Assembly (NCBI GenBank): GCA_050295355.1
Contig: JBNKPL010000025.1
Location: forward strand, 1 to 24,815
Reading direction: 5' to 3'
Source: CBFDBF01 sp050295355
Lineage (GTDB): Bacteria > Pseudomonadota > Gammaproteobacteria > Chromatiales > Chromatiaceae
Length of the DNA stretch: 24,815 bases
Below are positions 1-7,054 of this stretch, piece after piece (the first letter of the stretch is position 1; the number at the start of each line of letters is the position of its first letter). The translations under genes and the position numbers were made by a program. The notes beneath the pieces were generated by a model. It saw only the letters and a program-made list of their open reading frames with translations. It made no database searches and was not told the origin of the DNA.

Positions 1-784
1 GATAGGGAATGGAGATGCCGTTGTCGTCAAAGGCAAGCTTGATCTTCTCCGTCAAATCAAATTTCACCGTCCAGTAGTCAGCGTTGATTACCCACGGGCG
101 CACATAGAAATTAACGCTGCTATCGGCCAGTTCCCCAACCGCAACCAGCGGCTCGGGGTCGTTCAGTACGCGCTCATCCGCATTGAGGATGCTGAGCATG
201 ATCTCCTTGGCCTTTTTGATGTCGTCTTCATAGCCGATGCCAAACACCATGTCGATACGCCGGGTATCTTTGGCGGAGAAGTTGACGATATTTCCGTTGT
301 AGATGGCGCCGTTGGGGATGATCACCTTGCAGTTGTCGCCGGTACGCATCACGGTGCTGAAAATGGTGATGGTCTCCACGATCCCCGCGGTTCCGCCCGC
401 GTCCACGAAATCGCCGGTCTTGAAGGGGCGGAACACAATGAGCATTACCCCGGCGGCGAAGTTTTGCAGCGAGTTCTGCAGCGCCAGACCTACGGCAAGG
501 CCAGCGGCGCCGAGTAGTGCGATCAGGGAGGTGGTGTCCACACCCAGTTGATCAAGAGCCGCGATAATGATGAACAGCAGCAGGGCGCTGTTCACGATGG
601 AGGCGATAAAGTTGATCAGGATCTGGTCCAGCCCTGTCTTGTCCAGTAGTCTGCGGAGTAGACGGATTACACCCTTGGCGACGATTCGGCCGACGATGAA
701 AATCGCAATGGCCAGCAGGATGTTGATGGACCAGGGAACAAGGTAGGTGTCAATTAGTACACTGGCTTCTGCGGTCTCAGGCAT
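1..784 (-). CDS. mscS: MscS-type mechanosensitive channel, 3' end outside the window
   Basis: I translated this directly; it opens MPETAEASVL at 784 and stays open to the left edge, giving 261 residues. E. coli MscS has 286, so only a short C-terminal part is missing. Hydrophobic segments lie at about 17-37 and 58-77. The pore helix region at about 88-127 has the family pattern, with GLAVGLALQNSLQNFAAG followed by FRPFKTGDFV. The beta-domain motif IIPNGAIYNGNIVNFSA is at about 155-171. The family forms a homoheptameric inner-membrane channel that opens under membrane tension and releases solutes on hypo-osmotic shock. An AGGAG ribosome site (795-799) sits 10 nt before the start, and a good -10 box lies upstream. 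It follows the secretin-like gene in the same direction. The family call is secure; the specific orthologue is less so. Confidence 0.93.
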   Translation of the reverse strand, partial: MPETAEASVLIDTYLVPWSINILLAIAIFIVGRIVAKGVIRLLRRLLDKTGLDQILINFIASIVNSALLLFIIIAALDQLGVDTTSLIALLGAAGLAVGLALQNSLQNFAAGVMLIVFRPFKTGDFVDAGGTAGIVETITIFSTVMRTGDNCKVIIPNGAIYNGNIVNFSAKDTRRIDMVFGIGYEDDIKKAKEIMLSILNADERVLNDPEPLVAVGELADSSVNFYVRPWVINADYWTVKFDLTEKIKLAFDDNGISIPY

Positions 785-849
785 CGGAATACGGCTCCTG
801 TGCTGAAGGTTGAAGCGGGGGTTGAAAACCCCGCCTGGAACAGGATTGC

Positions 850-877
850 ATTATAGATGCAATCACTGGCCAGGCAA
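850..877 (-). promoter_or_regulatory. Candidate sigma70 promoter for mscS
   Basis: On the minus strand a perfect TATAAT (855-850) is preceded by TTGCCT (877-872) with a 16-nt spacer. The predicted transcript starts near 843, about 60 nt before the mscS ATG. The -10 box lies inside a perfect 8-bp hairpin (GATTGCAT 844-851 with ATGCAATC 857-864). A second GC-rich hairpin (815-820 with 829-834) falls in the predicted leader. Seen by eye only. Confidence 0.5.
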
Positions 878-902
878 GGATGCTGGAAAGGTGGGATGGC
901 CG

Positions 903-1763
903 CTAGGGGGCTTCTTCAACCAGCAACTGAATGTCCGTATCGTCGCGGCTGCGGGTAGAGGACTCTTTCAGGATTCCACTGCGGTTACCCGTGGTTCGGT
1001 TGGTTGCGCCGCCGAGATTGATCCATTCGCCCAGACGGCCCGTCACCGTGGTGTGGGCCTGCTGGATGTCATAGGTGCCGCTGACGGTGCTGGCGCGTTC
1101 CATATGCGGGGATATCTCCAGGGTGACCTGGTTGTCATGGAGCCGGGGGGTCACATAGAAGCCGGTGGTCACGTCCTTGTAACGGACGGTGTTTTGCTGG
1201 TGCAGTACGCCGCCGGAAACGGTGGTGGTCTGTTCCTCCACTGGCACCGATTTTCCGGTCACAATGAAGGCGGGCCGGCCCTCGGTGGCGCGTATGTGTT
1301 GCGTGGTGTCGAGATGGCTGCGGGTGCCGCTGGAGCGGATGCGGTAACTCACTCCGTCCTTCTCTTTTCCTTCACCCACCGTAACCCGGGTGTGCTTTCC
1401 CACCTGGCTGTTGATGTCCACCTCTTGCCCGTATTGGCGGCCGATGGAGGCGCTTCCCTGACGCACATAGATGATCAGGCGGCGGGGCGGCCGGTCGATG
1501 GTTTGCAGCAGCTTTTTGATCTCCGCCAGGTTTTGCGGCGAGGTGCGGATGATCAACTGGTTCTGCATGCCAGTGACTACACCATCCGGTTCCAGCAGGG
1601 GCTGAATGATGGGTATGATCTCTTCGCTGGTCCTTCCCTTCAGTTCAATGATCTCCAGCGGGTATTCGGCCCATGCCGGGGCGCTGAGCAGCAGCAGGAG
1701 CAACAGCAAGGGAAGCAGTCTCGTGCCGTTGCGCGTGACGGGCGGTGTCATTGTCTGGCTCAT
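903..1763 (-). CDS. Secretin/NolW-like secreted protein (short, no full secretin barrel)
   Basis: The 286-residue product has a clear signal peptide: arginines at 11 and 15, a run of leucines at 17-26 and an SAPAWA cleavage site near 32. Residues 34-92 (YPLEIIELKGRTSEEIIPII, then NQLIIRTSPQNLAEIKKLL and IDRPPRRLIIYV) resemble the short NolW-type repeat of type II/III secretion secretins. The rest is beta-rich, with a segment like the secretin core (GFYVTPRLHDNQVTLEISP, then GEWINLGGA). Full secretins are about twice as long and have several N-domains, so this is probably a small periplasmic or outer-membrane relative rather than a complete export pore. It starts 21 nt after the DUF7931-like gene and is followed by mscS. 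No pilus or secretion genes are nearby. Function unknown; the domain call rests on motif recognition. Confidence 0.75.
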   Translation of the reverse strand: MSQTMTPPVTRNGTRLLPLLLLLLLLSAPAWAEYPLEIIELKGRTSEEIIPIIQPLLEPDGVVTGMQNQLIIRTSPQNLAEIKKLLQTIDRPPRRLIIYVRQGSASIGRQYGQEVDINSQVGKHTRVTVGEGKEKDGVSYRIRSSGTRSHLDTTQHIRATEGRPAFIVTGKSVPVEEQTTTVSGGVLHQQNTVRYKDVTTGFYVTPRLHDNQVTLEISPHMERASTVSGTYDIQQAHTTVTGRLGEWINLGGATNRTTGNRSGILKESSTRSRDDTDIQLLVEEAP

Positions 1764-1784
1764 TCTCTGTACCTTGCGGGAAAC

Positions 1785-2315
1785 TTATATATGTAGATCC
1801 CTTAATTGGGAGTCGGTTTCACTCCGCTCCCACACTTCGTTGAAAAACTCGGTGTATTGCCGGGTTTGCAGCGAGGCATGGAAATCGGCGATGCCTTTAT
1901 AGCGGTGACTGAGTTCCCACTGTAAATAGCCCGCGCCGTCCGCCAGCAGGAAGTTCTCCTGATGGTCGATAAAGTCCGGGTGGGGACGCCGCAATTCGAT
2001 GCGGCTGGGGAGGCGGTGCCACAGGGTGATCAGGCGATGGCCCTCTTTCTGCGCCAGGCTGTTGTCCTGCAACAGAATCCGGATGCGGCTGCGCTCACCG
2101 CGGATGGCCAGTTGCCTTAGCGCTTCGATAAAAGACTCCTGGTTATACAGGGGCGCATCCAGATCATAGCTGAAGATATCCAGCCTGTACTGCGCCTGCT
2201 GTGCAAAGCGCAGGGCGGCAAGGCGGCACTCTTCCCGGTTGCGGACCAGTAGCTTGCCGCCGCTCTGGCCCAGCGTCGCCTGTTCGATTTTTCCGCTAAT
2301 ATCGGTTGGATTCAT
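1785..2315 (-). CDS. Conserved hypothetical protein, DUF7931-like (PLD-like fold suspected)
   Basis: The start chosen here gives 176 residues beginning MNPTDISGKI. The core (AQQAQYRLDIFSYDLDAPLY, SRIRILLQDN, RIELRRPHPDFIDHQENFLLAD, RYKGIADFHASL, EFFNEVWERSE) matches my memory of a gammaproteobacterial family that is often fused to a GNAT acetyltransferase. The alternation resembles phospholipase-D-like folds, but no HKD catalytic motif is visible. The frame stays open upstream to 2540, but that extension crosses the purB terminator, so the longest start is unlikely. An alternative ATG at 2402 (MFRFAAAALCYIFLTALS) lies after the terminator and would add a hydrophobic N-terminus. Neither start has a strong ribosome site. 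It sits 21 nt before the secretin-like gene and is probably cotranscribed with it. Confidence 0.7.
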   Translation of the reverse strand: MNPTDISGKIEQATLGQSGGKLLVRNREECRLAALRFAQQAQYRLDIFSYDLDAPLYNQESFIEALRQLAIRGERSRIRILLQDNSLAQKEGHRLITLWHRLPSRIELRRPHPDFIDHQENFLLADGAGYLQWELSHRYKGIADFHASLQTRQYTEFFNEVWERSETDSQLRDLHI

Positions 2316-2447
2316 GGTCGATACACTATGCCCGGCGTATGGTTTATTCGAGAGTGCCGTTAAAAAAATATAGCACAAGGCGGCAGCGGCAAATCGGAAC
2401 ATCCATCCCAAGCTGGGCGCATGGTGCCGGGACAGGATTTTCAGGGC

Positions 2448-2487
2448 AAAAAAAACCGCTCCACTGTATTGGGGAGAGTGGAGCGGT
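2448..2487 (-). terminator. Intrinsic terminator after purB
   Basis: A perfect 11-bp stem (ACCGCTCCACT at 2455-2465 with AGTGGAGCGGT at 2477-2487) has an 11-nt loop. Read on the minus strand it is followed directly by eight T residues (2455-2448). It ends transcription from purB, whose stop is at 2620, and separates it from the next minus-strand gene. Confidence 0.88.
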
Positions 2488-2537
2488 AATGATTGAGGTT
2501 GCGAATTGGGGTTGGGAAGAAGAGGGGACGCAACCGT

Positions 2538-2598
2538 CAATCTGTGATTCAGTATAATTCCGGCGCCGGAATCATACTGAGCAATGGATCACAGATTG
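2538..2598. repeat. Long three-part inverted repeat in the purB 3' region
   Basis: Outer arms CAATCTGTGAT (2538-2548) and ATCACAGATTG (2588-2598) pair perfectly over 11 bp. Inside them TCAGTAT (2549-2555) pairs with ATACTGA (2574-2580). The centre is a perfect 16-bp palindrome, ATTCCGGCGCCGGAAT (2557-2572). Interruptions are single bases at 2556 and 2573 and a 7-nt bulge at 2581-2587. There is no T-run, so it is not a standard terminator. It lies 22 nt after the purB stop and 51 nt before the terminator stem. It may stabilise the mRNA 3' end or be an interspersed repeat. Confidence 0.75.
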
Positions 2599-2619
2599 GG
2601 GAGGCCCGGAAAAAAGTCC

Positions 2620-3987
2620 CTAGATCTGCCCGGCTTGTTCTTTGGCGTTGCCGATATAAGTGGCGGGGGTGAGATCACGTAGCGCCTGCTTGGCCGGATC
2701 CGGGATCTCGAGTCCGTCCACGAAGTCGAGCAGATCGGCCTGGGTAATACGATGCCCGCGGGTCAGCTCTTTCAGCTTCTCATAGGGCTTTTCGATGCCG
2801 TAGCGACGCATCACCGTCTGGATCGGCTCCGCCAATACCTCCCAGTTGGCGTCCAGATCGGCCGCCAGGCTGTCGCCGTTCGCCTCCAGTTTGCCGATCC
2901 CTTTCATGAGGGATTGCAGGGCGATGCTGGTGTGGCCGAAACCGACGCCAAGATTGCGGATCACCGTGGAGTCGGTGAGATCGCGCTGCCAGCGGGAGAT
3001 GGGCAGTTTGGCCGCCAGATGGCCGAGCAGGGCGTTGGCGATCCCCAGGTTCCCTTCGGCGTTTTCGAAATCGATGGGATTGACCTTGTGCGGCATGGTG
3101 GAGGAGCCCACTTCACCAGCCACGGTCTTCTGCTTGAAATGGCCGATGGAGATGTAGGACCAGACATCCCGTGAGAAGTCGATCAGGATGGTGTTGAGAC
3201 GGGCGACGGCGTCAAACAGCTCTGCCATATAGTCATGGGGCTCAATCTGGATGGTATAGGGATTCCAGCTCAGGCCCAGGGATTCCACGAACTGCTGGGC
3301 AAAGGCAGGCCAATCGATATCCGGGTAGGCGGAGAGATGGGCGTTGTAGTTGCCCACGGCGCCGTTGATCTTGCCCAGCATGGGCACGGAGGCGATCTGG
3401 TCCCGCTGGCGGCGCAGCCGGAACACCACGTTGGCGATCTCCTTGCCCAGAGTGGTGGGGGAGGCGGGCTGGCCGTGGGTGCGCGACAGCATGGGCAGGT
3501 CGGCAAGCTCATGGGCCATGCGCTGCAGGGCGTGGATTACGTCGTCGACCTGCGGAATCAGCACCTGGCCGCGGCCCTCGCGCAGCATCAGGGCGTGGGA
3601 GAGGTTGTTGATATCCTCCGAGGTGCAGGCGAAGTGGATGAACTCGCTGACCGCCTCCAGCTCCTGATTGCCGGCAATCTTCTCCTTCAGGAAATACTCC
3701 ACCGCCTTGACGTCATGATTGGTGGTGCGCTCAATGTTCTTGACCCGCTGGGCGTCCTCTTCGCTGAAGTTATCAATGATGTGATTCAGGATGTTGGAAG
3801 CGTGCTCGCTCAGGGGCGGCACCTCGACGATCTGCTCCTGCTCCGCCAGCGCCTGCAGCCAGCGTATCTCCACCAGCACCCGGTGACGGATCAGGCCGTA
3901 TTCACTAAAAATGGGCTGCAGATCGGCGGTTTTGCCGCCGTAGCGGCCGTCAACGGGGGAAATGGCGGTGAGGGTGGAGAGTTCCAT
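2620..3987 (-). CDS. purB: Adenylosuccinate lyase
   Basis: PurB splits SAICAR to AICAR and adenylosuccinate to AMP, releasing fumarate, so it acts in both de novo purine synthesis and AMP formation. The product has 455 residues, as expected for the proteobacterial form (456 in E. coli). The family signature GSSTMPHKVNPIDFEN begins at about residue 294, with the catalytic serine at 295. The general-acid/base histidine is H171 in SRTHGQPASP. The N-terminus MELSTLTAISPVDGRYGGKT is typical and fixes the start. It follows mnmA and hflD in a conserved order, here with a lipoprotein gene between hflD and purB. It has its own candidate -10 box and a strong downstream terminator. Confidence 0.98.
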   Translation of the reverse strand: MELSTLTAISPVDGRYGGKTADLQPIFSEYGLIRHRVLVEIRWLQALAEQEQIVEVPPLSEHASNILNHIIDNFSEEDAQRVKNIERTTNHDVKAVEYFLKEKIAGNQELEAVSEFIHFACTSEDINNLSHALMLREGRGQVLIPQVDDVIHALQRMAHELADLPMLSRTHGQPASPTTLGKEIANVVFRLRRQRDQIASVPMLGKINGAVGNYNAHLSAYPDIDWPAFAQQFVESLGLSWNPYTIQIEPHDYMAELFDAVARLNTILIDFSRDVWSYISIGHFKQKTVAGEVGSSTMPHKVNPIDFENAEGNLGIANALLGHLAAKLPISRWQRDLTDSTVIRNLGVGFGHTSIALQSLMKGIGKLEANGDSLAADLDANWEVLAEPIQTVMRRYGIEKPYEKLKELTRGHRITQADLLDFVDGLEIPDPAKQALRDLTPATYIGNAKEQAGQI

Positions 3988-4024
3988 GGCTGTGGTTCCC
4001 GGTTATGTGGTACAGAAACAGGGC

Positions 4025-4030
4025 ATTATA
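4025..4030 (-). promoter_or_regulatory. Candidate -10 box for purB
   Basis: A perfect TATAAT on the minus strand lies 37 nt before the purB ATG, in the 71-nt gap after the lipoprotein gene. I found no convincing -35 box at 16-18 nt, and no recognisable PurR operator. Confidence 0.4.
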
Positions 4031-4058
4031 CCCAAGCGGTCCAGTGCGCGCTGGATTC

Positions 4059-4571
4059 CTACTTGGTGAGTTCCTGGGTTTTCTCCTTGGCGGCCTCGCC
4101 CAACTCCTGCGCCTTTTCCTTGGTTGTTTCCCAGGCCTCGGAGGACTTTTCAGACACCGCCTGCCCGGTTTCCGAGGCGGCCTCTTTGGTCTTCTCCCAG
4201 GCCGCGGAGGATTTTTCCGCGATTGCCTCGCCGGTCTCAGCGGCGGTCTCTTTGGTTTTATCCCAGGCTTCGGATGAGGTTTCCGAGATTGCCTCACCAG
4301 TTTCTGACGCCGCCTCTTTGGTCTTTTCCCACGCCGCGGAGGATTTCTCCGAGACCGCCTCGCCCGTCTCAGCGGTAGCCTCCTTGGTCTTGTCCCAGGC
4401 ATCGGCGCCCGCTTCCTTTGCGGCCTGCCAATGGTCAGGCTCCTGTGGTTGAGCGCCTGGTTGCGAGACTGCGGGGCTTTCCGTTTGACGGCTCTCCTCA
4501 GGGGCGGGTGCTTCGGAACACCCGAAAACCAGCAAGCAAAGAGGGAGGAGGAGTGCGATGGATGGTTTCAT
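4059..4571 (-). CDS. Repeat-rich lipoprotein with amphipathic 22-residue repeats
   Basis: The 170-residue product starts MKPSIALLLPLCLLVFGC, a lipoprotein signal with lipobox LVFGC and C18 as the lipidated residue. A Pro/Glu-rich linker (19-48) follows. Residues 58-167 are five 22-residue units with consensus AW(D/E)KTKEAxxETGEAVSEKSS(A/E). Each unit looks like two 11-residue amphipathic turns rich in Ala, Glu and Lys, as in LEA-like or apolipoprotein-like helices. Units 1 and 3 resemble each other, as do 2 and 4; unit 5 has diverged. A membrane-anchored periplasmic helical rod, perhaps protective under stress or spanning to the wall, is plausible but unproven. It sits 14 nt after hflD and before purB, an unusual insertion in a conserved cluster. 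I cannot name the family. Confidence 0.85.
   Translation of the reverse strand: MKPSIALLLPLCLLVFGCSEAPAPEESRQTESPAVSQPGAQPQEPDHWQAAKEAGADAWDKTKEATAETGEAVSEKSSAAWEKTKEAASETGEAISETSSEAWDKTKETAAETGEAIAEKSSAAWEKTKEAASETGQAVSEKSSEAWETTKEKAQELGEAAKEKTQELTK
4071..4400 (-). repeat. Five tandem 66-bp coding repeats
   Basis: The five 22-residue units of the lipoprotein correspond to 66-bp DNA units. Unit 1 begins at 4400 and unit 5 ends at 4071. The similarity pattern (1 like 3, 2 like 4) suggests growth by duplication of a 132-bp pair. Such arrays can gain or lose units by slippage or recombination. Confidence 0.85.
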
Positions 4572-4585
4572 GAAATGATCTCCGT

Positions 4586-5227
4586 TTAGTGGACGGTTGT
4601 TGTAGGTTCCATTTCATCCAGGAGCGACTGACATATCCGGGCGAGGCTTTTACGGCCGAACAGCAGTTGCAGGCGGTTGCCGCCGCACTGGCGCCAGAGG
4701 CGGGCGGCGCGGATTCCGGACAGCAGCAGGGCGCGGATCTGGTGGATGATATCGGAACTCTGGAGATAGACGGACTCGCCCTGAACCATGATCCGCGGCT
4801 GCAGGGTACTGATGGTGTCGGAGTAGAGATCGGCCAGCTGCCCCAGGATGTTGTCGTGCAGCATGGGAAAGTGTTGCAGCCGCCCGGTGGCGATACGGAT
4901 GCCATCTCCGATCTTCGCTTCCATTTCCCGCCGTTTCGCCAGCTTGCGCTCCAGGTGCATCAGGGAGATGGTGTAACGGGTGACCTCCGCATCCTTCCCC
5001 GTGCCGCCCGAGAGCAGGCCCAGCAGCCGGCGCAGGCCGAAGGCCACTCCGGCCGTGCCGCCGTAGATATCCGCCGTGGAATCCGCATCCACCTGGAACA
5101 GGCTGTAGATGCTGGACTCCATGGCGCTCTGGTTGGCGGACCCCTGACGGGCGATCCCGGCGACCAGTTGGGCGGCCTGGACGATGGCCGCCAGGGCGAT
5201 ACAGCGCTCTTTGTCTGTGTGTTGCAT
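4586..5227 (-). CDS. hflD: HflD family protein (lysogenisation regulator homologue)
   Basis: The product has 213 residues, the same as E. coli HflD. Family features include the N-terminal helix ALAAIVQAAQLVAGIARQG, the SIYSLFQVDADSTADIYGG segment, and TRYTISLMHLERKLAKR near 101-117. In E. coli HflD is a membrane-associated protein that lowers phage lambda CII activity; its cellular role in bacteria without lambda is unclear. The ATG at 5227 is chosen because it gives the family N-terminus and lies 8 nt after the mnmA stop. An upstream in-frame start at 5293 would overlap mnmA and add unrelated sequence. The mnmA-hflD pairing is conserved across Gammaproteobacteria, implying cotranscription. 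Confidence 0.95.
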   Translation of the reverse strand: MQHTDKERCIALAAIVQAAQLVAGIARQGSANQSAMESSIYSLFQVDADSTADIYGGTAGVAFGLRRLLGLLSGGTGKDAEVTRYTISLMHLERKLAKRREMEAKIGDGIRIATGRLQHFPMLHDNILGQLADLYSDTISTLQPRIMVQGESVYLQSSDIIHQIRALLLSGIRAARLWRQCGGNRLQLLFGRKSLARICQSLLDEMEPTTTVH

Positions 5228-5235
5228 AGAGTTAT

Positions 5236-6339
5236 TTAATCCGCAGCCGGAGATTGGCGCAATGCCTCCGTGATGACGGCGCCTCCCAGGCACTCATTCT
5301 GATGATAAAAGACAATGGACTGTCCCGGCGCCACCGCCCGCTGGGCCTGGTCAAAGACCACCTCGCAGCGCTCCTGTTCCACGGAGAGCAGCGTGCAGGC
5401 CTGCAGCGGTTGGCGGTGACGGATACGCGCCCGGCACGGGAACGGCAGGGCCGGGGGATGGCCGCCGATCCAGTGCGGATGTTCACCCCGCAGTCCATTG
5501 GCCAGCAACAGGGGGTGATCGTGCCCCTGGGCCACCAGCAGGGTGTTGCGCGGCAGATCCTTGGCCACCACGAACCAGGGGTCCTCATCGCTGCCATGGA
5601 CGCCCCCGATGCCCAGTCCCTTGCGCTGACCCAGGGTGTAGTACATCAGGCCCTGGTGTTCACCGATACATTCCCCTTCCGTGGTCTCAATGGGACCGGG
5701 ATTGGCCGGCAGGTAGGTGCTAAGAAAATCCCGGAACTTGCGTTCGCCGATGAAACAGATGCCCGTGCTGTCTTTCTTTCCATAGTTGATGAATCCCGCC
5801 TCTTCGGCTAGCCGCCGGACCTCCTGTTTGGTCAGTTCGCCCAGCGGAAACAGGGTGTGGGTGAGCTGCTCCTGGTTCAGCAGGTGCAGGAAATAGGTCT
5901 GATCCTTGTCGGCATCCTGGCATAGCAACAACCTGGCCCCCTGCTCGCCATGCTCCACTCGCGCATAGTGGCCGGTGGCGATATAGCGCGCGCCCAGTTC
6001 CAGGGCATACTCCAGGAACGCCTTGAATTTGATCTCACGGTTGCAGAGGATGTCGGGATTCGGCGTGCGGCCCGCACGGTATTCGGCCAGGAAGTGTTCG
6101 AACACCCGGTCCCAGTACTCGGCCGAGAAGTTAACGCTGTGCAGGGGGATGCCCAATTGGTCCGCCACCGCCTGGGCGTCTTTCAGATCCTCGGCGGCGG
6201 AGCAGTACTCTTTCGTGTCGTCCTCTTCCCAGTTCTTCATGAACAGGCCTTCCACGTCCCACCCCTGCTGCAACAGCAGCAGCGCCGCCACGGAGGAGTC
6301 CACGCCGCCGGACATCCCAACGATCACTTTGTTGTTCAT
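5236..6339 (-). CDS. mnmA: tRNA-specific 2-thiouridylase MnmA
   Basis: MnmA makes the 2-thio group of mnm5s2U at wobble position 34 of Lys, Glu and Gln tRNAs, taking sulfur from the IscS/Tus relay. The 367-residue product matches the E. coli length (368). The ATP-binding PP-loop SGGVDSS is at 10-16. The two catalytic cysteines are C99 in NPDILCNREIKF and C195 in DSTGICFIGERKF. ATGHYAR (121-127) is also conserved. It is the first gene of the mnmA-hflD group and begins 15 nt after the stop of the upstream secreted-protein gene, so the two are probably cotranscribed. Confidence 0.98.
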   Translation of the reverse strand: MNNKVIVGMSGGVDSSVAALLLLQQGWDVEGLFMKNWEEDDTKEYCSAAEDLKDAQAVADQLGIPLHSVNFSAEYWDRVFEHFLAEYRAGRTPNPDILCNREIKFKAFLEYALELGARYIATGHYARVEHGEQGARLLLCQDADKDQTYFLHLLNQEQLTHTLFPLGELTKQEVRRLAEEAGFINYGKKDSTGICFIGERKFRDFLSTYLPANPGPIETTEGECIGEHQGLMYYTLGQRKGLGIGGVHGSDEDPWFVVAKDLPRNTLLVAQGHDHPLLLANGLRGEHPHWIGGHPPALPFPCRARIRHRQPLQACTLLSVEQERCEVVFDQAQRAVAPGQSIVFYHQNECLGGAVITEALRQSPAAD

Positions 6340-6354
6340 AACGGGGGTGAGGCC

Positions 6355-6993
6355 TCAGCCCTTGAAGCCGGGCGGCTTCCAGCCTTTGTACCACTCTTGC
6401 AGGGGCATGATGACGGGCGGGACGCCGTTGTCATAAAACCAGGAGTCCACCACCCACTCCTTGGCGGTCTCCTTCTCCTTGATCACCGCGGTGGTGTGGG
6501 GCCAGCCGCCGAAAAACAGAAAGCCGCGGGTCTTGCGGTCCTCCACCCGGTGCCATTTCAACAGACCCTCGCGTAGCATCATGGTGAGGTAAGTGGTGGT
6601 GTTGGTGGATTCGTCCACGCAGTCCATCTGATAGCTGTCCGCCATCCAGCCCTGCAGGTTGCCGCCTTTGTCGTCGAAGGTGTTGATCTTCTGGCCCACC
6701 ATCACCTCCATCCGNGAGACGGCCAGGGCGATGCGTTCCCGTTCCTCGGCCGCCGAGGCGGGGGCGGGCTCAAAGAAGCCCTGAATCTCCCGCCACTCCG
6801 CATCAGTGAAGGAGACTTCGGCGACCTCTTTACAGGTGTGCTGGTAGCAGACCTCGAAGTGAAGCGGCGATGGCTCGGAAGAGGGTGGGGTGTAGGGTTC
6901 CGCGATATCCACCCCCGCCGCGCCAAGGGTTGGGAGCAGCAGCAGGGTGGTCAGGAGTAACCGGGTTCGGCAGTGAATAGGGTTCCGCTTCAT
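6355..6993 (-). CDS. Secreted conserved protein, possible transglutaminase-like Cys-His-Asp fold
   Basis: The 212-residue product has a signal peptide (MKRNPIHCRTRLLLTTLLLL, cleavage near the AAG at 25-27), so it is exported. A CX4C pair (C49, C54) could form a disulfide. The C-terminal half shows C125 in QMDCVDEST, H166 in GGWPHTTAV and D183 in WVVDSWF. This order and spacing resembles the catalytic core of transglutaminase-like cysteine proteases. The function is not known; I infer the fold from the pattern only. One base (6715) is n, but it is the third base of a TCN codon, so residue 93 is Ser whatever the base. It lies just upstream of mnmA on the same strand. The start is supported by the signal peptide, though no Shine-Dalgarno site is visible. 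Confidence 0.82.
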   Translation of the reverse strand: MKRNPIHCRTRLLLTTLLLLPTLGAAGVDIAEPYTPPSSEPSPLHFEVCYQHTCKEVAEVSFTDAEWREIQGFFEPAPASAAEERERIALAVXRMEVMVGQKINTFDDKGGNLQGWMADSYQMDCVDESTNTTTYLTMMLREGLLKWHRVEDRKTRGFLFFGGWPHTTAVIKEKETAKEWVVDSWFYDNGVPPVIMPLQEWYKGWKPPGFKG

Positions 6994-7004
6994 ATTGGGA
7001 TGTG

Positions 7005-7033
7005 ATTATCCTAAATGGTTGCAGGTTTGTCAG
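7005..7033 (-). promoter_or_regulatory. Strong candidate sigma70 promoter for the secreted-protein/mnmA operon
   Basis: On the minus strand CTGACA (7033-7028) and GATAAT (7010-7005) each match consensus at five of six bases, with an ideal 17-nt spacer. The predicted start near 6998 is only about 5 nt before the ATG at 6993. The transcript would therefore be almost leaderless, or serve mainly the downstream mnmA and hflD. Confidence 0.65.
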
Positions 7034-7054
7034 CTTGCAGCCCGCTTAGTGTGA

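Noticed and set aside
810..1796. 328-codon plus-strand frame opposite the secretin-like gene
   Set aside because: The minus-strand frame has a clean signal peptide, ribosome site and family motifs; the plus frame has none.
2316..2540. N-terminal extension of the DUF7931-like protein
   Set aside because: It would run across the purB terminator stem and T-run, and the added sequence is low-complexity and unlike a protein domain.
2553..2558. TATAAT on the plus strand inside the purB hairpin
   Set aside because: No -35 box at a useful distance and no plus-strand gene follows; it is explained by the inverted repeat.
3950..4402. Very Arg/Pro-rich minus-strand frame
   Set aside because: It is the +1 frame of the lipoprotein repeats; the repeated RRPPR pattern simply reflects the 66-bp units.
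3235..4452. 405-codon plus-strand frame opposite purB and the lipoprotein gene
   Set aside because: Its second half is a translation of the antisense of the 66-bp repeats, and the first half mirrors purB. No ribosome site or recognisable domain is visible.
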